In this document: in pieces, positions 58,555 through 64,000 of the stretch | How the letters are laid out: each line of letters begins with the position of its first letter | Numbering within the stretch: the first letter of the stretch is position 1 | DNA from: an uncultured Pelagibacteraceae bacterium | GTDB lineage: Bacteria > Pseudomonadota > Alphaproteobacteria > Pelagibacterales > Pelagibacteraceae | Direction: 5' to 3' | DNA length: 64,000 nucleotides | Assembly (NCBI GenBank): GCA_902632515.1 | Contig: CACPDA010000001.1 | Coordinates: 38,848 to 102,847 of the forward strand | Notes under the pieces: model-generated | What the model saw: only the letters and a program-made list of their open reading frames with translations | Told to the model about the DNA's origin: nothing | The model's database searches: none | Translations under genes and position numbers: made by a program

Positions 58555-59465
58555 TGGAAATATTAACTTATATACTTAAATGGTCAGAGGTTATTTTGAG
58601 ATGGAGCCATGTATTATTTGCAATTTTGTGGGTAGGTAACAGTTTTTTATTTAATTATTTGGACAACAAATTAAATAAAAAAATTACTAGTGAAGATATT
58701 GATGGTGAGGGCTATCTTATGCATTCGGGTTTTTTTTATAAACTTACTAGACTTAAAAAATCTCCTGAAACTACTTATCTAAATCAATTAGTTATATTTA
58801 AGTGGCAAAGTTATCTGACATTCGTCACTGGAATTTTACTTCTATTTGTAATTTATTATTATAACGCTGGAGTATTAATGGTAGATAAAAGAGTACTAGT
58901 TATTTCTCCAATATCCGCGATTTTATTTTCAGCATTATCTATGATCTTATCTTGGCTAGTATATGATTTTTTATGTAAATCAAAGTTGATTAAAAATGAT
59001 TTTTTATTTCTTTCAGTGATGTTAATTTTGTTAACTATTTTATCATTTGGTTTAACTAAAATTTTTGGCCCAAAATTTGCTTTTTTAAGTGTAGGTTTGA
59101 TAATTGGATCAAACATGTTTGCAAACGTTTTTACAGTTATAATTCCAAATCAAATGAATATTATTAATAGTAGCAAAAAATCACAAAAATTTGATATGAG
59201 CCTATCTTTGGCAGCTAAACAAAGATCAATTCATAATAATTATTCAACCTTTTTAGTATTATTTATAATGCTTTCTGGTCATTTTAGTTTTCTTGTTTAT
59301 CACAAATATAATTGGGCAATCCTTGTATTAATCGGAATAATCTCTGGTTTAGCAAGACACTACTTTAATTTAAGAGGTAGAAATATCCACAAGATAAGTT
59401 TTTTATATATTTCAATAATTGCTTTAATAATACTTGCTGGTATTATTTTTATATTCAAAACATAA
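58554..59465 (+). CDS. puuD: Membrane urate hydroxylase PuuD, membrane domain only
   Basis: Integral-membrane urate oxidase giving 5-hydroxyisourate, the missing step between XdhAB and UraH. About eight hydrophobic segments. LRWSHVLFAILWVGNSFLF (His19) and GYLMHSGFFYKLTR (His57) match the PuuD N-terminal domain. VFTVIIPNQMNIINSS and RSIHNNYSTFLVLFIMLSGHF follow. At 303 residues it ends after the last membrane helix, whereas known PuuD proteins carry about 100 further residues of cytochrome c. I chose ATG 58554 (TGATG with guaD) over TTG 58551. The electron acceptor may be the free cytochrome at 53123. Confidence 0.85.
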   Translation: MEILTYILKWSEVILRWSHVLFAILWVGNSFLFNYLDNKLNKKITSEDIDGEGYLMHSGFFYKLTRLKKSPETTYLNQLVIFKWQSYLTFVTGILLLFVIYYYNAGVLMVDKRVLVISPISAILFSALSMILSWLVYDFLCKSKLIKNDFLFLSVMLILLTILSFGLTKIFGPKFAFLSVGLIIGSNMFANVFTVIIPNQMNIINSSKKSQKFDMSLSLAAKQRSIHNNYSTFLVLFIMLSGHFSFLVYHKYNWAILVLIGIISGLARHYFNLRGRNIHKISFLYISIIALIILAGIIFIFKT

Positions 59466-59474
59466 TCTAAAAAA

Positions 59475-59999
59475 ATGTCAGAAAAATTAATTGTCAGTTG
59501 GGAAGATTATAATAGAACAGTAGAAAAACTTGCCATTATGATTGATGAAAGTGGTTATAAGCCCGACATATTAATTGGTATTATGAGAGGTGCTGCTCCA
59601 ATGATAGATGTTTTGAGCAGAATATTTAAATTAAAATGTGCATATTTAGCAGTAGAGTCTTACAGCGGAAAAGGTGTTGAGGACGAACAAGGTGATATAG
59701 TTTTTTCAAGAGAAATGAGTTCAATTGCGCCTAATATGGGAGGAAGAATATTACTGTGTGATGATCTTTCAGATACAGGAATAACTTTTAACAAAAGTAT
59801 AGATTGGTTGAAACAATATGAACCAATTAAAGGTAAGATAGATGAAATTAGAACTGCAACTCTCTGGAAAAAACAAAAATCTACATTTGAGCCTGATTTC
59901 TGTGCAACAAGATTAAAAGATAATCCTTGGATAGTTCAACCATTTGAAATTTATGAAGAAATAAGAATTGAAGAAATCAAAAAAAAACACCAGAAATAA
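59475..59999 (+). CDS. gpt: Purine phosphoribosyltransferase (xanthine-guanine type)
   Basis: Salvages xanthine, guanine or hypoxanthine with PRPP to the nucleotide. The type I PRTase fold shows PDILIGIMRGAAPMIDVL and the PRPP loop ILLCDDLSDTGITF (about 93-106). LWKKQKSTFEPDFCATRL and NPWIVQPFEIYEE resemble the Gpt C-terminus. 174 residues. It is the last gene of the plus-strand purine operon. Which purine it prefers cannot be read from the sequence. A hairpin lies just past its stop, but its good T-tail is on the other strand. Confidence 0.85.
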   Translation: MSEKLIVSWEDYNRTVEKLAIMIDESGYKPDILIGIMRGAAPMIDVLSRIFKLKCAYLAVESYSGKGVEDEQGDIVFSREMSSIAPNMGGRILLCDDLSDTGITFNKSIDWLKQYEPIKGKIDEIRTATLWKKQKSTFEPDFCATRLKDNPWIVQPFEIYEEIRIEEIKKKHQK

Positions 60000-60002
60000 A
60001 AA

Positions 60003-60028
60003 AGGCGATCTAAAAATTTAGACCGCCT
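60003..60028 (-). terminator. Rho-independent terminator between gpt and the AzgA-type permease
   Basis: Arms AGGCGATCTAA and TTAGACCGCCT form an 11-position stem around a 4-base loop. On the minus strand the one mismatch becomes a G-U pair and six T follow, so it is a good terminator for the minus-strand permease. On the plus strand the mismatch is A-C and the tail is weak. Confidence 0.85.
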
Positions 60029-60047
60029 CTTTCGTAAAATTATTTTT

Positions 60048-61334
60048 TTAAGCTACCGCAAAACTGACTACACTTAGTGCGGCAATTACCCAAATAGCTG
60101 GGCTTACATCAAATTTACCAGTAAGAATTTTGATAGCAGCATAAGCTATAAATGCTAAAGCTATTCCATGAGAAATAGAATATGTAAATGGCATAGCTAA
60201 CATCGCAAGTACAGCAGGTCCTGACTCTGCAATATCATCCCATTCAATATCAGTAATATTTCTAACGAATAGTGTTGCAATATATATTAAAGCGGCACCA
60301 TCTATTTCTTTAGGTAAGCTTGTAGCTAATGGACTAAAAAACAAACATAGTAAGAAAAGTATACCAATTACTAATGAAGTCATTCCAGTTTTACCACCAG
60401 CTTTTACTCCAGCTGCTGATTCTACATATGTTGTCACAGTAGACGTACCCATCATTGCACCTGCTACTGTAGACACACTGTCCGAAAGCATTGCTTTATC
60501 AATGTCCTCAATTTTACCGTCTCTACCAATTTTTCCTGCTACATTAGCAACACTAGTAAGTGTTCCAGCTGTATCAAAAAAGTCTATAAAGAATAAAGTA
60601 AAAACAACAGTTACCATTGAAGCAGATAGCGCAGCACCAAGATCAAACTCAAACAAATAAGTCATTGGCGGCGGCGGTGACATAACACCATTAAATTTTC
60701 CGACACCAGTTAACCAAGCTATTGCACTAAATACAAGTATACCTATGATTATGTTTCCTTTTATTCCTTTTTTCTCCATCACGATCATAGAGACAAAAGC
60801 ACCAGCACCAAGTAAAAGGAGAGGATTTGATAAATCCCCTAATTGAACTAAAGTTACAGGATTATCCGCTGTTAATCCCATAATTTCAAACCCAATGATA
60901 GCAAGGAACATTCCTATTCCTGCTCCTATACCAAGTTTAAGGCTTTTTGGAATTGAGTTAATCAACCAAGCTCTTATTGGTGTTAGTGAAATAATTAAGA
61001 ACACCACACCGGCTACTAACACAGCTCCCAAAGCTTCTGCTGGAGTGTATTCCATTCCAAGACAAACACCGTATGCAATAAATGCATTTATTCCCATACC
61101 AGGTGCAAGTCCAACAGGCCATGTCTTTGCATAAAAAGCGCATATAAAACACGCAAGTGCCGTCGCACATGCAGTAGCAGTAAATACACCACCAAAGTCA
61201 AAGCCACCATCAGCTAATATGACTGGATTTAAAAACATTATGTAGGCCATAGTCAAGAAAGTCGAAACCCCAGCCATCACTTCTGTTTTAAAATCAGTCT
61301 TATGTTTTTTATAGTTAAAGTAGTTATCTAACAT
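60048..61334 (-). CDS. Purine permease, NCS2 AzgA-type (adenine/guanine/hypoxanthine)
   Basis: Inner-membrane proton symporter for purine bases. FKTEVMAGVSTFLTMAYIMFLNP is the classic AzgA/GhxP opening. WPVGLAPGMGINAFIAYGV, IGAGIGMFLAIIGF and FFIDFFDTAGTLTSVA follow, and GTSTVTTYVESAAGVKAGGKTG is the substrate-domain signature. 428 residues with 13-14 hydrophobic segments. A strong GGAGG lies 6 bases before the ATG. It faces the purine operon and probably supplies its substrates. A 16-base palindrome sits 25 bases upstream of the start codon. Confidence 0.92.
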   Translation of the reverse strand: MLDNYFNYKKHKTDFKTEVMAGVSTFLTMAYIMFLNPVILADGGFDFGGVFTATACATALACFICAFYAKTWPVGLAPGMGINAFIAYGVCLGMEYTPAEALGAVLVAGVVFLIISLTPIRAWLINSIPKSLKLGIGAGIGMFLAIIGFEIMGLTADNPVTLVQLGDLSNPLLLLGAGAFVSMIVMEKKGIKGNIIIGILVFSAIAWLTGVGKFNGVMSPPPPMTYLFEFDLGAALSASMVTVVFTLFFIDFFDTAGTLTSVANVAGKIGRDGKIEDIDKAMLSDSVSTVAGAMMGTSTVTTYVESAAGVKAGGKTGMTSLVIGILFLLCLFFSPLATSLPKEIDGAALIYIATLFVRNITDIEWDDIAESGPAVLAMLAMPFTYSISHGIALAFIAYAAIKILTGKFDVSPAIWVIAALSVVSFAVA

Positions 61335-61359
61335 TAGACCTCCATTTTTCAGTACAGTA

Positions 61360-61375
61360 TTTGATTCGAATCAAA
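61360..61375. promoter_or_regulatory. Perfect 16-base palindrome upstream of the AzgA-type permease
   Basis: TTTGATTCGAATCAAA is fully self-complementary and lies between the permease ribosome-binding site and its probable promoter, in the 146-base gap shared with the divergent lipoprotein gene. This fits a dimeric repressor operator. No regulator gene is adjacent, so its ligand and protein are unknown. Confidence 0.4.
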
Positions 61376-61480
61376 AAATCTTTTTGGAGTGTGCTCAATT
61401 ACTTGGATTTGTTGTTAATTTGATAATATTTACAACCTTGAGGTTAATTGATATCACGAATCTTATGATATTATTAAATA

Positions 61481-61783
61481 ATGCATATTAAAAAATTAAT
61501 TCTTATTTTTTTTATTTCCTTCCTTGTCATAAGCTGCCAAACAATAAAAGAAAAGTCTGACTCTGTAGCTGAAAAAGAAAATCAAGAATATGGAAAATTT
61601 GTTGGAAAAAATATTTCTGAATTAAAAATAGAATTAGGAAATCCAACTGAGGATTTTAGAAATGAGCTAGGTAATAAAATTCTACTTTATAAAACAAAAA
61701 AATATGGAATTCCTTGCGATAGAAAATTTGAAATAGATCAAAATGAAATTGTTATAAGTTTCACTTCAAGCGGGTGTATTTAA
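61481..61783 (+). CDS. Small lipoprotein, possibly SmpA/OmlA-like
   Basis: A 100-residue secreted protein with lipobox LVISCQ (lipidated Cys19). The mature part has YGKFVGKNISELKIELGNPTED followed by LGNKILLYKTKKYG, the G-----l---lG-P pattern of SmpA/OmlA-like small outer-membrane lipoproteins. Two cysteines (IPCDRKFEI and SSGCI) could form a disulfide. A single gene between two purine permeases. No function can be assigned with confidence. Confidence 0.7.
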   Translation: MHIKKLILIFFISFLVISCQTIKEKSDSVAEKENQEYGKFVGKNISELKIELGNPTEDFRNELGNKILLYKTKKYGIPCDRKFEIDQNEIVISFTSSGCI

Positions 61784-61895
61784 ATAATTAGCCCAATTTG
61801 AACATTGATAATTAATTTTACCATCTAAAACAAAATTAACATTGTTTTACATTCACATTCAATTGTTTTAAGGTTTAATTATACAGGGAGGATAT

Positions 61896-63218
61896 ATGGC
61901 ATCAAAAAGATCAAATCAAAGATCTTCAGGAAATACTAATCAAAAACTTCCAATGAATAAAGCGATACCTTTGGGAATTCAGCATGTTCTAGCAATGTTT
62001 GCTGGAAACATCACTGTACCAATTATTGTTGCTGGAGTTTTTGGTCAGACACCTGAACAAAAAATATTTCTAATACAAATGGCTTTGTTTGTTGCAGGAG
62101 TAGCAACTTTAATTCAAACTATTGGTTATAGAGATATAGGTTCAAGACTACCTATTATTCAAGGAACAAGTTTTGCATTTATTCCAATAATGTTACCTTT
62201 TAAAGCTGCTGGATTAGGAGCAGTTTTAACAGCCGCATTTATCGGTGGAATTTTTCAATTTTTTATTGGTAAAGTATTAAAACCGATAAGGCATTTATTT
62301 CCACCACTGGTAACTGGAATTGTTGTTTTAATGATTGGATTTAGTTTATTAAAAGTTGGTTTTATGTATGCGGGTGGTGGCGGATACTTAATGAATAATA
62401 AACCTGAATTATTTGCTAATGCAAATCATTTAACAATAGCATTCACTGTTTTAATTGTTGCTTTATTTTTTAATATTAAAGGCAAAGGAATGGCATCATC
62501 AGCCTCAATCTTAATAGGAATAATTGCTGGATACATAGTTGCCATGGCATTAGGCATGGTTAATTATAGTAAAATAGCATCAGCGTCTTGGTTTGCACTT
62601 CCAATGCCACTTCAATACGGAATTGATTTTGTGCCTGGCGCAATAATTCTTATGTTGTTTATGTCAATTGTAACTACAATTGAAACTATTGGAGACATAA
62701 GTGCAACAACGATGGGTGGAGCAAAAAGAGAGGCGACAGATAAAGAACTTTCAGGTGGTATAATGGCCGACGGAGCTGGAACTGTATTTGGAGCTCTTTT
62801 TAATGCAATGCCAAATACATCTTACTCACAAAATGCAGGACTTGTTGCATTTACTGGTGTGGTAAGTAGACATGTAGGAACAGTGGCTGGAGTTATATTA
62901 GTTCTCATGGGATTATTCCCTAAGCTTGGAGGAATAATAGCTGCAATGCCAGAGTCTGTAATTGGTGGAGCAGCAATTATTATGTTTGGAATGATTGCGT
63001 CTGCAGGTATTAAGTTAGTTTCAAAATCAGAGATGAGTCAAAGAAATATGTTAATTTTAGCTCTTTCTTTATCATTTGGTATTGGAATGTCTTTATTACC
63101 AGACTTTGTTAAAAATATTCCAGATTTTGGAATAAGTCTAAAACTTTTATTAACAACAGGACTTATACCAGCTGGATTATTAGCGTTTGTATTAAACGCT
63201 ATTATGGCAAAAAAATAA
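61896..63218 (+). CDS. Uracil/xanthine permease, NCS2 family
   Basis: Nucleobase:cation symporter-2 of the UraA/XanQ/PbuX branch. AIPLGIQHVLAMFAGNITVP contains the conserved QH motif of membrane segment 1. IIQGTSFAFIPIM, then IETIGDISATT and TSYSQNAGLVAFTGVVSRHV are family signatures. 440 residues with about 14 hydrophobic segments. A strong AGGGAGGA lies before the ATG. Its nearness to xdhAB, guaD and puuD favours xanthine or urate over uracil; that is inference. It ends at a strong terminator shared with hsp20. Confidence 0.9.
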   Translation: MASKRSNQRSSGNTNQKLPMNKAIPLGIQHVLAMFAGNITVPIIVAGVFGQTPEQKIFLIQMALFVAGVATLIQTIGYRDIGSRLPIIQGTSFAFIPIMLPFKAAGLGAVLTAAFIGGIFQFFIGKVLKPIRHLFPPLVTGIVVLMIGFSLLKVGFMYAGGGGYLMNNKPELFANANHLTIAFTVLIVALFFNIKGKGMASSASILIGIIAGYIVAMALGMVNYSKIASASWFALPMPLQYGIDFVPGAIILMLFMSIVTTIETIGDISATTMGGAKREATDKELSGGIMADGAGTVFGALFNAMPNTSYSQNAGLVAFTGVVSRHVGTVAGVILVLMGLFPKLGGIIAAMPESVIGGAAIIMFGMIASAGIKLVSKSEMSQRNMLILALSLSFGIGMSLLPDFVKNIPDFGISLKLLLTTGLIPAGLLAFVLNAIMAKK

Positions 63219-63230
63219 TTTAAATTTAAA

Positions 63231-63254
63231 CTTGTGGGGAGAAATCCCCACAAG
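63231..63254. terminator. Bidirectional terminator between the permease and hsp20
   Basis: CTTGTGGGGA and TCCCCACAAG form a perfect 10-bp stem around a GAAA loop. The minus-strand tail (TTTAAATTTAAATTATTTTTTT in outline) is T-rich, the plus-strand tail less so. It lies 12 bases after the permease stop and 13 after the hsp20 stop, serving both convergent genes. Confidence 0.88.
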
Positions 63255-63267
63255 CAAGGTTAGTTTC

Positions 63268-63714
63268 TTATTTGATATCAATAAGTCTTTTTTTCTTATG
63301 ATCTGGTAAAATTCTTTCACAAGCTACTGTTAAAAGACCATCTTTTAATTCTGCACCATTTACCTTCACATCATCTGCAATTGTAAATGATCTAGCGAAT
63401 TGTCTTTGTGAAATACCTCTATGAATTACTTCACCATCATCATTTTTGTTATCAGACTTGTTAATTTGTTTTGTTCTTACAGTTAACAAATTGTCCTCAA
63501 ACTCAACTTCAACGTCATCTTTCGTAAAACCAGCAAGAGCAACTTCTATTGCGTAGTTATCCTTACCTGTTTTTCTAATGTTGTATGGTGGATAATTTGA
63601 TTGCATAGTCAAACCTCCATTTCCCAACATATTTTCAAATTGATCAAACATATCGTCAAAACCAATTGAAAAAGGTCTTAATGAGTTGAATATAGATAGA
63701 TCCTTACTTGTCAT
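63268..63714 (-). CDS. hsp20: Small heat-shock protein, Hsp20 family
   Basis: ATP-independent chaperone holding unfolded proteins. The alpha-crystallin domain (about 35-130) has YPPYNIRKTGKDNYAIEVAL, AGFTKDDVEVEFEDNLLTVR, RGISQRQFARSFTIADDV and LKDGLLTVACER. The C-terminal tail KKKRLIDIK carries an I-D-I variant of the IxI oligomer motif. I place the start at ATG 63714 (148 residues), because GGAGG lies 6 bases upstream. The upstream in-frame ATG 63738 would put that site inside the gene. The leader resembles a ROSE RNA thermometer. Of the IbpA type. Confidence 0.92.
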   Translation of the reverse strand: MTSKDLSIFNSLRPFSIGFDDMFDQFENMLGNGGLTMQSNYPPYNIRKTGKDNYAIEVALAGFTKDDVEVEFEDNLLTVRTKQINKSDNKNDDGEVIHRGISQRQFARSFTIADDVKVNGAELKDGLLTVACERILPDHKKKRLIDIK

Positions 63715-63720
63715 ATATAT

Positions 63721-63771
63721 CCTCCTTTTATTAAGCAAGTTTATTATGTAAGTCCCATAAGGCGACTTACA
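63721..63771 (-). promoter_or_regulatory. ROSE-like RNA thermometer in the hsp20 leader
   Basis: On the minus strand hairpin 1 pairs TGTAAGTC with GACTTACA (63771-63747), plus two inner C-G pairs. Hairpin 2 pairs CTTGCT (63739-63734) with the ribosome-binding site AGGAGG (63726-63721) across a 7-base loop. The pairing gives C-G, U-G, U-A, G-G, C-G and U-A, i.e. the UUGCU/AGGAG arrangement with a G opposite G that defines ROSE elements of alphaproteobacterial small heat-shock genes. Weak pairing would open on warming. Called from sequence only. Confidence 0.6.
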
Positions 63772-63775
63772 GATT

Positions 63776-63805
63776 TTATTTAGGAATTATTTTTTTTTTT
63801 TCAAG
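63776..63805 (-). promoter_or_regulatory. Candidate sigma-32 type promoter of hsp20
   Basis: On the minus strand CTTGAA (63805-63800) is a perfect heat-shock -35. After 13-15 bases, mostly an uninterrupted A-tract, comes TTCCTAAAT, a weak match to the CCCCATNT -10. It lies just upstream of the ROSE-like hairpins. The -10 is poor, so this is tentative. Confidence 0.35.
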
Positions 63806-63813
63806 ATTAAAAA

Positions 63814-64000
63814 TCAAATTTTTTTAGCGATTTTTAATATAAACGCATAATCAAAAGCAATTTCTTCAATAGCACCATCTCTTCCAGACTTACCTCCATG
63901 ACCAGCGTTCATTTCAGTTTTTAATAAAAGTAAATTATTGTCTGTTTTTACATCTCTTAGTTTGGCAGTATATTTTAATGGTTCATCAAATAAGACTCTA
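63814..64000 (-). CDS. ptrB: Oligopeptidase B (S9 family), C-terminal end (partial)
   Basis: An open minus-strand frame from the window edge to a TGA at 63814-63816 encodes 61 residues. The visible end reads LLLKTEMNAGHGGKSGR, then IEEIAFDYAFIL, matching the C-terminus of oligopeptidase B/prolyl-oligopeptidase proteins, where the His of GHGG is the catalytic histidine. The enzyme cleaves small peptides after basic residues in the cytoplasm. The body with the catalytic Ser and Asp lies outside the window. hsp20 follows on the same strand after about 100 bases. Confidence 0.85.
   Translation of the reverse strand, partial: RVLFDEPLKYTAKLRDVKTDNNLLLLKTEMNAGHGGKSGRDGAIEEIAFDYAFILKIAKKI

Noticed and set aside
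61784..61895. Purine or xanthine riboswitch before the NCS2 permease
   Set aside because: Only a weak A/T hairpin (AAAACAA/TTGTTTT) and a strong ribosome site are visible; no aptamer consensus recognised.
63715..63738. Upstream start of hsp20 at 63738, adding eight residues
   Set aside because: It would place the strong GGAGG and the ROSE-like stem inside the coding region; ATG 63714 has ideal spacing to GGAGG.
63790..63801. Run of twelve T as a terminator tail
   Set aside because: No stem precedes it on the plus strand; it is better explained as the spacer of the hsp20 promoter on the minus strand.

Overview
The window is a dense, very AT-rich stretch (by eye roughly 70% A+T) with 65 protein genes, about 3% noncoding DNA, tiny spacers and many overlapping gene ends. 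The gene set (class I lysyl-tRNA synthetase, ChvG/ChvI and RegA regulators, an F1 operon separate from F0, MetX/MetW behind a SAM-II-type leader, NlpC/P60 beside AmpG) and the streamlining point to a marine alphaproteobacterium of the SAR11 / Pelagibacterales type. That placement is inference from composition and gene content; no search was possible. I found no rRNA, tRNA, CRISPR, insertion sequence or prophage.

Layout. 1-3.3 kb: end of sucA, then sucB and lpdA. 3.3-5.9 kb: an asparagine-synthase-like gene lacking the glutaminase cysteine, facing a divergent PLP-dependent lyase. 6-12.9 kb: priA and the F1-ATPase operon atpHAGDC. 12.9-19.5 kb (minus): rplU-rpmA-obgE-proB-proA-nadD-rsfS-ctpA-rppH behind one visible promoter. 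19.5-22 kb (minus): metX-metW-gloB with a SAM-II-type riboswitch. 22.1-27.7 kb: hisC-tyrA, then minus-strand trkH, ampG and an NlpC/P60 endopeptidase. 27.8-31.3 kb: lysS, pyrD, rpmB and a queuosine-precursor transporter. 31.3-34.5 kb (minus): a polyamine operon (ornithine-type decarboxylase, deoxyhypusine-synthase-like enzyme, ureohydrolase). 34.5-42.6 kb: regA, bioY, polA, chvI-chvG, ahcY, tsaE. 42.6-46 kb: amgK-murU cell-wall recycling, gpmA, a VanZ-like protein and a transglycosylase-like lipoprotein. 46-53 kb: RND pump and adaptor, sseA, msrA, a DMT transporter, a DNA glycosylase, DUF1330. 53.1-63.2 kb: a purine island. 63.2-64 kb: a small heat-shock gene and the end of an oligopeptidase B gene.

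The purine island (cytochrome c, uraD, uraH, xdhA, xdhB, guaD, puuD, gpt and two NCS2 permeases) encodes uptake, salvage and stepwise oxidation of guanine/xanthine to allantoin. PuuD, usually fused to a C-terminal cytochrome c, ends after its membrane domain here, while a free c-type cytochrome gene sits at the cluster edge. This split is one of the two most interesting signals. The other is the leader of the small heat-shock gene, which has the sequence signature of a ROSE-type RNA thermometer. Also worth follow-up are the SAM-II-type leader of metX with an alternative hairpin, the polyamine operon, the asparagine-synthase-like/PLP-lyase pair, a near-perfect inverted repeat touching the regA start, and many convergent genes whose coding ends overlap without a terminator.
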